Source of the DNA: Reticulascus tulasneorum
Taxonomy: Eukaryota > Ascomycota > Sordariomycetes > Glomerellales > Reticulascaceae
Assembly (NCBI GenBank): GCA_001557505.1
Contig: LSAX01000003.1
Location: 3,720,001 to 3,784,000 of the forward strand
Length of the DNA stretch: 64,000 nt
Reading direction: 5' to 3'
Positions 12,908 to 25,171 of the stretch are shown here, in pieces (within the stretch, counting starts at the first letter, position 1; each line of letters opens with the position of its first letter). Made by a program: the position numbers and the translations under genes. The notes under the pieces were generated by a model. It saw only the letters and a list, made by a program, of their open reading frames with translations, searched no databases and was not told the origin of the DNA.

Positions 12908-15468
12908 TCACTCCACTAGTCTCTGAGCTGAATCTGTCTGCTCAATGGCAGTCTCAGCCTGGACGGTCGACGATGGAGTTACAGAGATGCTTCGAGTCTC
13001 AAAACGGATGTCTGTCGATGTTGTTAGGGTTGGCGTTCCGATCTCATCACCCAAGCTCTGTCTTTCAACTTCTCGCTCCTGTTCCGTAGTTTGTAATACA
13101 GGCCCTCTTTTCTCCCCGCCGATTTCCACCGCTTGACCGACCACTATTCCATCCGACAGCTTCAACATTGGGAGTTCCTGATGCGACACATCTAGCAATG
13201 CCAGCTTCTCTCCCATTAGTGTCAATGGCACCAGCTCCGCACCGTTAGACCAGGAACCCGCGCCTGCTTCCTGGTGTGCCAGCCGCTGCAGCTGCAGCGC
13301 ATCGTTGGTGCGCCATTCGAGCTGCTGATGTATCTTTACGCCATATCTCTTCCTTAGTTGGGACATGAGAGGATCGATTACGAACGAGACGAGGATGATG
13401 ATACCGCCTACGATGAAGATGAAGAGAATGCCAAAGAGGCTAAAGGATACGTGGGCCGTGCTCAGGATTTTCTGTGTCGAAGAAAGTGACATGAAACGTT
13501 AGAATAATGGCAGCTTCTGCGCGTGTCTTTCAGCGGACGTTGTGTACTTACCTGACTCTGGCAGAGAAGTGTCTCTTCAGTAGTATTCGGCCGTCGAGAA
13601 TACCACTTCGCACCATCTGCGTCTGTCGGCCCCAGCGCTGTCGTCATCAGAGCACCTTGAATGGACGCCAAGCCGACGTTATTCCAGTGTTGTACATCTA
13701 GCATCCACTGATCATCTGGCAAAACACCTTGTGACCCATCAAATAGACTACGTCTGGATGTCAACAAACGTGGGCCTAGCCCTAGAAGTAAGTTGTTCAG
13801 ATCTCCCTCGAGCCCGATTCCGGCCAAATGTGTCCAGCCTAATCTTTGCCAAGCGACGTCCGCGTCATGAAATATGCCAGCTTCGAGCGCAGCCTGGGAA
13901 AAGTCACTCGTAGTTGTCAGTGGTCCGCATCGAGTCGGCCCCTCTGGCTGGTTCGGGTTGCAGATCTGGTTTCTCAACTTGCAAGCCAAGGGTGATGCGG
14001 ACAGGTCCTGGACGTACCAGGCGACAGATTCGACGACCGTCCCATTACTTGCTACTCTCCTCTGTTGGCCGCCTATTGTGGTAGCTTTGTACCACGGATC
14101 ATTGACTGGCTCCGTAAAGCGAATTCCATTGCTAGAAAGGAATACCAGAGTAAAGTCAGAATCTGGCGTTACAAGCTCCGGGATCGGCATAAACGCAGCT
14201 TGATATTCAATAGGAGCCCCATTCGCATAGAGGACTGGTAAAACACTAGGGAGCATGGGCAGTTAGCACTTCATGTACATGTTGGAGCGTCATGCGTTTT
14301 CACCACACCGCTTGCACACGTGTGAATGCTTCGTGGGGGTGTAACAGCAGGCAGCGCACAAAAAGGAGCAGAGACAGAGATTTACCCCAGCCCATAGTCC
14401 TGTAAATCTCCCCTACCCTTGAGAGCTAACATCTCAAACACTGCGTCGTTTGAGTGTTCAAACACGTATTCGTCGATCCCAAATTGGGTCATCCGCGTGC
14501 CATAGTGCCACCGAGTGTAGGACCTGTCGCTCGAAAGATTAAATTGGCTATGATACCCCTCCGTCTTTAACGGTGCACATTCGATTACCCTGCGGTATTG
14601 GAACCGATTAGAGGTAGGCGCATTAATGCCGAAGTCGTTGTGGCTGTCGAGGAACCCGGTATCAATGAGCAAGTTTCGATCTTGCCTCAGGCAGATAGAG
14701 CTGTTGAATGGGCAGCCGGCATTTGTGTCTACGGAGGAATCGAGCCGACTCTTAATGAAAGTACCGCAGCCAAAGAGCATGGTACCATTGTCCTTGTCGT
14801 TTCGATAACATTGTTGCGCGTAGTTCTCCCAGTTGGTCATCAGCTTGCTATGATACGGCATGTAGCTACTTTGCAGTTCGGAGCTGTTCGCGCGTTCTAA
14901 CTCCACATTATTGTAGACGGCGCAGTTCTTCCCAGAGAGTAGGACCTCTATGCCAATGCCTGCCGAGACCTGCGAGGAGAAACCGCTGGCTGCTGTAAAC
15001 CCGCCGACGCATATGAAAGCCAAAGTGATAGTAAGAATGAGTCGAAGAAATGGCCGTTTAGCGTTCCTGCGCCAGGCCCACGCAAGATAGATGAGACCAT
15101 ATAAGCTGCTTTCGGGGTTTGATGAGTTGCGGAGAATGGCCTGGCGTTGATGGTACAAAGCGTCTTGGGGAGTTTGATGGGAGTAGTTGAAATGCAAGAT
15201 GAGACAGATAATCCTCCAGAGGCGGGTTCCGACTGATGGCGTTAGTTCAATGATTATGGCACATTTGGCGGCCCCAAGTCTCATGCGTCTAAAGGAAGGA
15301 TGGAACTACAGAGTCCCACGTACCCCAAGTCACGAAGAAAGCCAAGAACGCAATCATTAGATTGCCGGCCGTTCGCTCTAGTGTCAAGGTAGCGCCCATA
15401 GTAGCTCCCCGGGACCAGTTCGTCCAAACGCCGACATAGACTGGATATTCAGCTGCTACAGTAGCCAT
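12908..15468 (-). CDS. large fungal membrane protein of unknown function
   Basis: Four exons (15468-15324, 15232-14386, 14245-13552, 13471-12908) give 749 aa. The N-terminus PVYVGVWTNWSRGA is a conserved start in a family of uncharacterised fungal membrane proteins. Hydrophobic helices lie near residues 35-65 and 105-130, and one near the C-terminus is SLFGILFIFIVGGIIILVSF. Between them is a long, probably extracytoplasmic region with many cysteines and N-x-S/T sites (NSS, NGT, NLS, NTT). The cytosolic tail of about 150 residues is Ser/Thr/Glu-rich. It is tail-to-tail with the LaeA-like gene, 256 bp apart. I cannot assign a reaction. Exon phases fit at all three introns, so the model is sound although the function is unknown. 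Confidence 0.85.
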
Positions 15469-17511
15469 GTCTGGTATGTGATTATAGACGAAAATGGCAG
15501 TAAATCAGAGATAAATGAAGATATAACACCCCTGAGTTGGAGGGGTAAGTCAGTTCATCAGGTTCGTGGTAAATTGATTGGCAACATGTTTGAGCTTCCC
15601 TCTCACTCTTATGAGGTACCGAAAATTATCATTCCCCCTCAGCTCTCACGACAAGGCCAGCAGTTTCTAATCCTGCCCTTTGACTATCACGCCATGAAAT
15701 ATCGGCTAATGCATGATATTTTTATGATGTGATTTCTCTCCTGCCTTGCATCCGCGACCTAGCGACAGATAGAATAATTAGCAGGACTAAGCGCCAAACA
15801 TCATGTGCTACAATAGCTCATCAGAATCTGTGAAAGGGTATTTTGATGAGAGTCACTAGTGCAAGCCCCAGTCATTTAGGTCGATTCTATGTGCGTTGTT
15901 ATCGCGAAGGAGCTTCCATTCCTGTCCTGAACCTGGTGTAGTCTTCTGCATCAACTGCAGATAGAGTTAAGCGATAATTAGGGCCTTACTCCTTGCTGGC
16001 TGCTGAATAATCTCCGCAAAGAAATTCATTAGTTTAATGCGCCACGCGCAGCGTTCTGGGCTCGGCAACCTCTCGACTTGCTGGGCCGTACACTAAACTT
16101 TATTTTTATAGAAGGGCCGATAGAGGTAAAAGAAGAGCATGGAGGAATCCGAGCAATGATATCAGCACTAAGCCAGACTGAATGCTTGGCGTCCGCAGTC
16201 ACATTGCTAGTGAGGTTCGAGCGTTTGAGGAAAGATTCTGCGGGAACAGGTGGTATTGATTCAAGGAACTCACCTACGGCTGCTTGACGAGCTTTCTGAT
16301 ATTAGGAGATCAGAATAGAATGATGAAAGCGAGTTCAAGCCCACATTAACCAGACATTGGTCAAAAATCCTTGCATGGCGGATGAAGTCACTCTAGATAA
16401 ATCGAGCCCCTGTCTATCACAACAGAGTTAATTTGAGAGAATATGGATCACATTTAGATAAACTTATAGCCGAACTAAAGGTTCACCCACGACACATCTT
16501 AGGGGTGTCTACATACACATGTGAGTCTTGATTTCGTTTCCGGGGCACTGTTGCGAGGGCATTGCTACGTATAAGGGTCTTAAACGGCTTTGTATACCTA
16601 AGCAGCCATTTGATCGAGTGACACAGTTGTAAACATTATTTCCAGGGTTCTGCCGCTCCAACATAATCTAATCGGTTTGGTGGCAATGGTATGGCTACGT
16701 TTATTCTCACAAGCTGGTAGATTATCCAACGGCAGGTCTTCCGGGAGCTCACTGGAGCGGTGGGTACCATATGTGCTAGTCGCGGCAGACCTCCTGGGAA
16801 CAAAGCCATATGTGTTGTAGCTTAAGACTAGGAGAATTTAGCCGCCAACATGTGCAGACAGAAATCAAGGCTTGCACGTTTCTGGGCATCCAAGTTTCTC
16901 GTCTCTCGTGTCTCTGACATGAAGTTCATAAATGTTGAACAAGGCTTGTTAGTCCTTTTGCATGTGAGGTAATGTTCGAATGTCGCGAATACTACGTAGT
17001 AAAGCACAGCATTGCGAAGTAGGTCGAATCCCAATGAGTGGCTTGAGCCATCAAATTTAACAAAAGTCTAACGTCAATGACCCGCCGCCACAGGCTGACG
17101 ATTCCATATCTTGCCTTTGACTCGGCCCCACGGTTTCGCTGTAATGGAAAGATTGACCGATGGCAAGTAGCGTGTGAAGTAGCGCATCGTTGGGGAAGAG
17201 CATCGGATTTTTTGGGTGGCGCTAATGAAACACTTCCCGCGCCATCATCGAGATGACGTTATTGGTGACGTCTGGCTGCCCGCCATTGGCCTTCAGAGCA
17301 CTTGCCACGCACACACTTGCCTTAAGTTTTGTTTTGGTGTGGCTGAAACCGGGAATCTTGATATTGGCAACAATTTGGAGCCACGGGGTGCGCCAGTGAT
17401 AGCATTCTTCATCATTATAAGTCATACCTGATTTCCGAATTGGCATCGCCGCAATCTTAGTAACCTAAGTAATGCGACGGTTAAACCAAAATCCGTATCC
17501 ATTGCCTCATA
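15469..17511. other. intergenic, 2 kb
   Basis: I see no gene here. Frames are short and AT-rich and none shows a motif. It separates the divergent 749-aa membrane protein gene and the DUF676 hydrolase gene and so holds both promoters. Confidence 0.55.
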
Positions 17512-19546
17512 ATGTCTCGAACTCTTCTTCTTTGCTTCATCCACGGCTTTAAAGTGGGTTGGCCGAATCCTGTCCAGCAGTTTCAACAAGGCTAACGACC
17601 TTTCCAGGGCAATGACGACACTTTCCACGAGTTTCCCAATGTTAGTACTGACATCCATATCCTTTTGATTGATCCAGATCGCTGAGCTAGACTTAGGACC
17701 TCAAAAGAGTAGTGTCAAAGGAGCTGCCAGACCACAAGGTCGAGTCGGTTGTGTATCCAAAGTATGAGACAAAAGGGGAGCTGGCTCAGGCCACGGAGGC
17801 TTTCCTAGGATGGTGAGTACCGCGACGGGCTGTGCCTAATGATGTATCATGGAAATGACTGACTCCTTTGCAGGCTCAAAGAGAGAGTGATGGATATTCG
17901 CAAAGAGCGCTTAGAAAAGCCGTGGCCGCCAAATGACAGGAATGTGGGAGTCATCCTTGTGGCTCATTCCATGGGGTATGTTATCTACCGTCTGCTCCTC
18001 AAAGACTCCGGCCGCTGATGTGTGTAGTGGATTTGTTGCTGCCGATACACTGTTTCTCTCCTTAAGCGACAGAGCGGCAAGCGAGGAATCTGGCGCCATC
18101 TTCCCTCTGATACAAGGCATTCTAACATTTGATACTCCGTACAATGGCCTCGCTCGCTCGATGTTTGTGTACGGTGCCTTCTCCAACTACCAGAAGGTCA
18201 GTAGCGTCTTCAATGTGATGACGGCTCTGACCGCAGCTGCTCCATCTACGCTCAGCCGACTCGCTACTCGGCGCGCTGCGGGGTCCGCTTTAGGATCTGT
18301 TAGTTCATCAAGTCCAGCTTGGAAGACATGGCAGCTAGTCGCTGTTCGAACGGGGACGGTGGGGGCTATCGCGGCTGGAGGTGTTGCAGCATATACACAT
18401 CGCGAGGCCATCATTAAAGGGATGAAAAGTGTCAGAAATCTGAACAAAGAATCCGTCGTCGAAGGATACCGCCAGAGCGTTGCTTCTCTAGGTCAGGGTC
18501 TTGCATATATCAACAGGGGAAATGTTGGCCAGTCTTTCGCCTGGCTGTCTGATCATTTCACCTTCGTCGGTGCACTGATGAAGCAAAAGGAGCTAGCCCG
18601 GAGACTGGAGCGTATGGGAGCACTAAAAGGAGTCGGCATCCACGATTTCTACTGCTCGCTTGGAGAGAACGGCTACTGGAGCGGTGGATATTTTGTTCCC
18701 GAGAGAACATTCTGCGCGATACCGGCTGCTGAGCATGCGGCATATCCCCTTTTTTCCCGTTGCGTAATTACCGACAGTGAAGATGAAATCCAGGCCCACA
18801 TGGGCATGTTCCAGCCCGAGAAAAACCAAGTCTACGAAAAGATGACAGATGATGCGGGAAAACTGGTCAAGGAATGGTTTCTGAGCGATGCTGATGTTGT
18901 GGACGATGAAAAGTTTCGGGAACGACCACCAGAGGAGGCTGCCGAAGACAAGAAAATCAAAGAAACATTGGAGAAAGGAGAAGAAGAGACAGCAAAGAGC
19001 GACAATCCGACTGATGGTTCAACACCAAACGAGGAAACCGAATTGCCTGACGAGTCACCAATCGACATCGCCGCTGCCGCTTCACTGGTCCCTCTCCCTG
19101 ATGATTCAAATCTCCAGGGAGAGCTCGTGGCAGATGCCAGCCCTGAGGCAGCAGACAGCGACGAAAGGAAGACATACATGAATCATCTCTTCCAAGTTGC
19201 TCAACAAGCCGGAACGGGGATCAAGGGCATGTGGCCGACGAAGATGCAGAACTTGCAGGCATCAGTATCCTCGATTGGGCAGGTCTCTATGCCGCAGGTT
19301 TCCATGCCACAGATTTCAATGCCTAACGTCTCGATGCCCAACGTCTCGTTGCCAAGTGTCTCAATGCCAAGTGTCAGCATGTTCTCGAAGAAACACCCCG
19401 CCGCAGAGGATAAAGCAAAGGCTACTGAAGGGGAGGTGACGAGCATTGAGGCAGAGAAAGCAGCTGATGTGGAAGTCAAGACGACCGAGGGAGAGAATGT
19501 GGCAGAGGCTCTTGCTGAACTTCAGTCGAAGAAGGAAACCACATGA
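17512..19546 (+). CDS. DUF676-type serine esterase/lipase-like protein
   Basis: Five exons (17512-17553, 17608-17640, 17697-17812, 17874-17975, 18028-19546) encode 603 aa. The start LLLCFIHGFKGNDDTFHEF supplies the His-Gly oxyanion strand of alpha/beta hydrolases. The nucleophile elbow is VAHSMGG with Ser96, and GILTFDTPYNGLA is typical of the DUF676/lipase group. This suggests an intracellular lipid or ester hydrolase. After about residue 330 the sequence turns acidic and Glu-rich. Residues about 516-549 carry about seven pentapeptides of the form V-S-M-P-x, encoded by 15-nt units, then a Lys/Glu-rich end. The Ser is visible, but the acid and His of the triad were not placed by eye. The repeats look like a disordered or binding tail. 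Confidence 0.9.
19282..19384 (+). repeat. 15-nt tandem repeat coding V-S-M-P-x
   Basis: About seven diverged copies of a 15-nt unit lie in frame inside the last exon of the DUF676-type gene. The five-residue period is kept while third positions differ, so protein-level selection or old duplication is likely. One copy has Leu for Met. Confidence 0.85.
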
Positions 19547-20423
19547 AGCTGAAGTTATATTTGATGAAGTTTGGTCTTTCTGATGGTGCTATACAAAGCA
19601 TGGACGAATTAAGTAAATGGCCTTTCATAAACGTTGTGGTACTGGGACTGGGGCTGGACAAACTGGGTTGGGCAAGGTTGACTGAACAGGGGTATGGGAG
19701 CGGAACTTCTCATACCGGCTTGGAGTTGACTTCCTATGAGACTTTCCTGTGTTTCTTTATTAATCCTGCTCTTAAGATTACACTTAGCTAGTATCGCTTT
19801 ATTGTATGTCTGAGTTCGTAACTCAATAAATTGGATTACACGCTTTGTCGCCCAACTCAGTGGCATACACCCATACTTTGTGAAGGGATGAGATGGATGT
19901 TGGGCAATCGCTAACGATCATGGTATCAGTCTTGAGTATGTGGGACCTCTCAGTAACGGCAATGCCTTGGTTCGACTTGCTGAAAGTCTCGCAGTGACTT
20001 TGCAAGTGGAACCCTGCTGGCACAGATTGCTCGATATTGTGCCCGGGCTACTATGTCTGTGTTGGCATTCAGTGCTAGAGATGGTGGATGGCTCAAAAGC
20101 ATTTTTCCCTCTGGGTTATGCTGATGCTCGTGGTTGGGAAATATGTCAGACTTAATTATGACCCCTCAGTGTGATACAGTTACCCCACCAATTTGCCATA
20201 ACCACCACAAACTCAATTCCAACACCCTTAGCCACAATACCACTACTACTAGCATAGTCTTAAGGTTCTACCAGCACTATATCTCTTACATGTAATCTTT
20301 TAGGATTTATCTATCTTTATCTAGTATTTAAGACTAAGGAGTTCGCTTAAATAACCATTGCGAACATATTATCTTAAACATTCCCGTAGAAGACAGCACC
20401 TCAGCCTCAACGTCCACAGACGT
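19547..20423. other. intergenic, AT-rich
   Basis: No gene recognised. The part from about 20160 to 20400 is AT-rich with CCA/ACC-rich runs and no coding structure. It is the convergent gap between the hydrolase gene and the small secreted-protein gene. Confidence 0.55.
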
Positions 20424-20983
20424 CTACCAGTCAGCCTAGGCAGATAGTTAGTGTTTGTTCCAGCATACAATAGCACATAGGTCAGTCCTTACCAAGCAGT
20501 AGTACTTGCTCTTGCCCCAGGATGTAACATAATTCCACATAAAGTGACCGTTATCCTTGTGGCACGTGTAGGTCTTATATCCATTCCAGCCTCCACTAGG
20601 ACGAAGTAAATATCAGGTCTTTGCGATAGACGGTAATGCTTACCCGGCCACTTGTCCAGTTGCGAGAGTATTAGCGCTGCCACTTAGATCTCCTACAAAT
20701 CGGACACCGCTTCCAAAAGTACAGTCAAAATGTTGCTCCCACGGACGATTCTTCGTGTAACATAAGTTTTCCGAAAATGCTATTTTATCCGGTTTAGAAT
20801 CATCTTCGTAATACTAGAGTGAAGATTGTTAGTTAAATACTTAGTTAGTGTGAATCGACTTACGGCCATGACTGTATAACTTGAGCTGCCAGTTTCTCCG
20901 GTTATGTGAGCGTCTATGAAGTGGATTGACTCTATCGCCGCCGCCATTGGGGCTAGAATCAAAGCCAAACTTATTAGCTTCAT
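20424..20983 (-). CDS. small secreted cysteine-containing protein
   Basis: Four exons (20983-20864, 20813-20644, 20595-20493, 20435-20424) give 134 aa. The start is a clean signal peptide, MKLISLALILAPMAAA. The mature part has four cysteines (in NLCYTK, HFDCTF, KTYTCHK and YYCL), enough for two disulfides, and is rich in Trp, Tyr and Gly. The final exon holds only three residues and the stop (ends CLADW); its intron has a perfect actaac branch site and cctag acceptor. If it is not spliced, the frame reads on to a stop at 20448. A longer frame from 21124 exists but would bury the signal peptide. I do not recognise a named family. Secreted effector or antimicrobial roles are only guesses. Confidence 0.72.
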
Positions 20984-23880
20984 GTTGAATTTTAAGTAGG
21001 TCGTTGGATATTGAGTAGGTTGCACGTTGTTGTAGGTTTGTTGGATGTGATCTGATTCTGGAGCATCTAAGTTAAACGAGCAGACCGAGTCTTTTAAGTA
21101 AGAGAGCGACGTGAGAGCAGTCAAAACCCATCATCGTGATCACTAAACGTCGACTTAGAGTGGTCTAGTGCCAAGAGACTGCAGAAAGGCGCTCATCATG
21201 CTCCTTCTAAGCACTAATGAGGATTGTGATGCTCTTCATCATATCATCAGAGGTCTATGGTGTTTTGCAACTCCAAAGATTATATAATCACAGTTTGCAG
21301 ATAAAAGCGACCCTGGAATCTCTTGACTGTAATAGGACGCTACTAGTCACAAATAGTGCTTACAATAAGCTGTTTAGATCCCTGGGCCTACACCAGGTAC
21401 GGTAGTATCTTTATTTTGATGCCTAAGAAATGATGACATGCTCAGCTCCTCAGAGTCTAGGTTAATGCCACTCTAGTGCACAAACCTTGCTGATTACGAG
21501 AGCATTAAGCGAAGGGCACACGAATTGAAAGACGTGACCACCTAGGGGAGGGTAGAATCGCCGTCTCGACAACGCTGACTGCCTATGGCCTTATTAGGCC
21601 TCAGCTTACGTGACCCGCAACTTTGCGACTATTTCACTATCCCGCAAGTCACCCCAATCAGTACAAATAACTAGAAGATAATTAACAAAGCCCGACATGG
21701 AGAGATGTTATGCTGAAGCTACAAAATACGTGCTGATCGGATGAGAATTCCGCCTAACAGCTAGAGTAGCGAATGCCTCGAACCTCTATGGCCCTGGGAG
21801 ACGTTGCGTCAGAGACGTACAATCTTCCAGATAGGGACTGGAGAGTGCAAATCAAGCGAGAATCAGTACAAAATGCTGAAGGTAAACATAATAGGCATTT
21901 CTACACACAAGCAGAGGCTAAATCACTTTCGGGTTATATCAACTAGCCTCCTACCAAAGAAGGAAACCAGATCGTGGTCTTCTAGTGTTGCATCCAATGG
22001 ACGGGTGCGATATCGACTCGTCGCGGCAATCCCATTTCAGCAACATCCCCCCACTATTCACCGTTAAGGGAGGAGAGTGTCCCGGTGCTGCATTTGTAAG
22101 CTTGTTTCCGTGGAACACCAATTTCACAGCGTAGACCAATCGTTGGTCGTAAGATGGAGCGTACAACTTATTCTAACATTGGGATTACTCCACAGTAAAC
22201 TGCAACAGATAAGTTGTTGAGTGACGAGGCGGGCCTTCGTCTTGGCTGATATTACTGATTTCAACAGACCCTTGGACAACTGAGGTACCTGCGATACCAT
22301 TTGCCAGGATTGGCCGAATCAATGGTCCGTCTAGTGTAAGTTGGTCTAAGCTGCTTGTTGAATCGTATCTTAATGGTGAAGTTGAGAACAGGCTTCTGTT
22401 CCTATCGACCACTTTACCTGAGACGAAACTACCACCATAGACCATTCCTCGCCCGAGGCGCGAAGATTCTCATCAGAAACTCTGCTTTTGGGTAAGACCA
22501 GCATCGTACTGTGCAGTCACATCCACTCCCCCCAACCCGACTGGGCGACATATGAGAAACGAGATGAACAAGGTTTCTGACGCAGTAGCTCGGCCCCACG
22601 TCATTCCCATGCATTTCATCCTTTTGGACAGGTCCCAAAACTTTTCTGGTCTGCATATTAGCTTAGCCCATTAGTGCACCCTCTCCTACAAGGGGTCAGC
22701 GATTGGCTACGAGAATCGAGGAGTCCCATTCAGAATCAACTGTTAAGAATAGACAAAAGCCACAGGGTATTACAAAATTGCAGTTTGATCATGAGTAATT
22801 GTCGTTCCAATGATCAGACAGAATGGCCCTTGATCAAGAAATTGGTCAGTGACAAACTGCTGACCCTGTGGTCATGCCGCTGTAGGTATCTTGGGCTTGC
22901 CCCCTGTCTCTTTGTTTTTGCAATTATAATCAGCCATGCCGAATCCAAGGCAGGACTGATCACCCCCTTGGCTATCCGCCCAGTAGTTGTCTTTTATAAT
23001 GAGTACCGTCGTATTGGTGGCACTCACTATCACCATTGCAAAATAGCAAGTCTCCCGATCTCCAAGTACAAAAGTCTGGTGCAGTGGCCGCATCTAGTGG
23101 ACAGCAAAGCATTTTCTTGGCTTGCCATTGATTCATATGCCTATTCCGGTTTGCAGATAGGTTTACCGCAATCTATGGTTGTTCAAGTTGAGGAGCTCGG
23201 TTACCAAAGCTTGAAAAGCACCTACACGCCCATGCACACACTCTGGTCATGTAGGAAGTCCATCCAGAATCATCAATATGTACCTCAACTTACTCAATTT
23301 GGGTCTTAATTTCTTGATCCGAAGCGCATGAATGGATGCCATCATCCCACGTTGTGTCTGTTCACATGTTGACCGAATGCTCGTCTCGGAACTCCGGATC
23401 CGATACTTATCCTGCAGCATAGCATCGAGGCACGAACTGCAGATTTGCTGGCAAAGAGAGAAGAGGGGCCGTGTTACCAACCAACTCGAAGTCTTGCGGC
23501 TCACAGCGATCGAGTAATCTGGACGATCATACAAGGCCCATAATATAATACTGGTTGGGTGTTGTCATCTGCATAGTGCCGATATTGGTATACCGAGAAC
23601 TTCAGAAGCCAATTAGACCCCAAGATAGTACACGGCACGGCACCCAGAGATCTGGATACAGATTAAACTCCAAATTATACCAATTTGTGCGACGAGACAA
23701 ATGCATAAGAAGCCTGACTTCCCAATCTCTTCCCTTTCCCTTTCTTTTCCGCCATCTCAAACCATCCTGCAGAGGACATCAATTGGATTTTGAGGGTATT
23801 CATGACAGCTCTATTCCACTGCTGGTCGAATTATCCGACCAATTACATTAGTTGCTCTATTGTCGCAGGCCGTTTCCATT
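20984..23880. other. gene-poor region with protein-like remnants
   Basis: No intact gene. On the minus strand, 22445-22185 (86 codons) and 22166-21951 (71 codons) read like pieces of one protein (LVYAVKLVFHGNKLTNAAPG) separated by a stop. 23093-22872 has a Cys-containing, Trp/Asp-rich frame (SCLGFGMADYNC). A 211-codon plus-strand frame (22674-23309) overlaps the last and has no recognisable motif. These may be remnants of decayed genes; none can be named. Confidence 0.4.
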
Positions 23881-25171
23881 ATGTTCATTAACCCGAGGTG
23901 GGTCAACGAAATCCCTGCACACGACGGGTTCACCATCCCGCAAGTTGAGGTATGGCAATAACTCAAAGAGGTTAAAGAGGAGCTTGACCAGGATGCTGAG
24001 GTATGTTTCGGTTCGACAGTGGCCAAACTCGCCCTTGGTGACTTCGATCTAGAGGAGTACTATGATGGACTAATCGGCCATCTCCGCGTCGACGCCGTTC
24101 GCCATCAGTGGGATAAATCTAAATCGAGCATACCCGATTTTCTCCGTGTTGACTTGATTGGCGGTGCCATCAAGTCCCTGATGCTTAATCGGTCCTTTAC
24201 TCGGAGATGAAGGTACTTGCCGGCATTCCCAGTTTCCCTTACTTCAAGCTCATCATTGAAATTGTAGATGCCACGGAGCTGCAGGATCTGTGTCTTCTAA
24301 CGTATCATATTGATAATGCGGCAGAACTTCGACGTCGGCTCACGCTAGGGCGTTTGTCTCTCGAGTCCTAGGCACCAAGGAAGCTGGATCTTTTAGCCAC
24401 CATTGCCTATGCGCGGAGACATGATGCAGTCCTGCATTTGATCTCATCAGCCTCCGCGTTCTTTCTGCGCGGCGGACGACACAGTTGGAATTCCAACAAG
24501 CATTAGATAGTCCTGAAAACCAGGCTCTGGAATGGAAGATTTGGATGGCGCTTCTCAACTCGAGTTGGATTCATTATCCAATAACTGAGGATCTCTATTA
24601 CGGGCTGCAACAACTTGCTGACGACTTCGATCACAATCCCGAACTGCGTGCCTCGCCCGTGCTTAATGAGTTCCTTGGAGTTCTGAGCGAGAGGATATTA
24701 TATTATTTGTCCATATAATATCCCGCTTTTTGTCCATTGTACATGGGCATGCCATCAAATTCCCAGAGGGCATTAAGCCATGCACAGCATCTCAGGCAGA
24801 GATGGTACTTTCCTATTTCCCTATTTCAAGAGCCACCAAGGGTAGTCTCTGACAAGGAGAGTCCGCGGACATTTTATTGCCAATTACGCAATGGGGCTTG
24901 GACAATGCCGAACGGTTGGAAGTCATGAGGATACTGTTAGAGCAAGGTGTTGACCCGAATGGGAGGAGGGTCCATGGGGATATGGGCTACACCCAGGCTA
25001 AAGGACTCCCCCATCCACAAAGCCTGCGAGAATGGTGACAGAGCAATGGTGGGATTGCTTTTGCAATTCGGAGCTAGAAATGAAGTCCTCGGGGGCATGG
25101 GCGACACAGCCGCACAGCGTGCTCATGGCCACACCGAGATTGCTGAGATGCTGGAACGGAGCCAAGGTTAG
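23881..25171 (+). pseudogene. decayed ankyrin-repeat protein gene
   Basis: Protein-like sequence continues on the plus strand but is broken. The first frame opens at 23881 and is stopped by TAA at 23959, then continues (LALGDFDLEEYYDGLIGHL) to TGA at 24208. The next frame opens at 24207 (KVLAGIPSFPYFKLIIEIVD) and is broken by TAG at 24369 and 24504. Another frame follows to 24718. The end has ankyrin-type repeats, first MRILLEQGVDPNG from 24925, then after a shift near 25000 SPIHKACENGDRAMVGLLLQ and TAAQRAHGHTEIAEML up to 25171. Three of the stops (TAA, TAG, TAG) are one C-to-T change from Gln codons. I call it a pseudogene because no set of introns removes all breaks. Confidence 0.75.

Noticed and set aside
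20984..21124. Upstream in-frame start for the small secreted protein
   Set aside because: It would place 47 residues before a perfect signal peptide; the Met at 20983 is the better start.
22674..23309. 211-codon plus-strand frame
   Set aside because: No recognisable motif, atypical composition, and overlap with a more protein-like minus-strand frame. Left as part of a gene-poor region.
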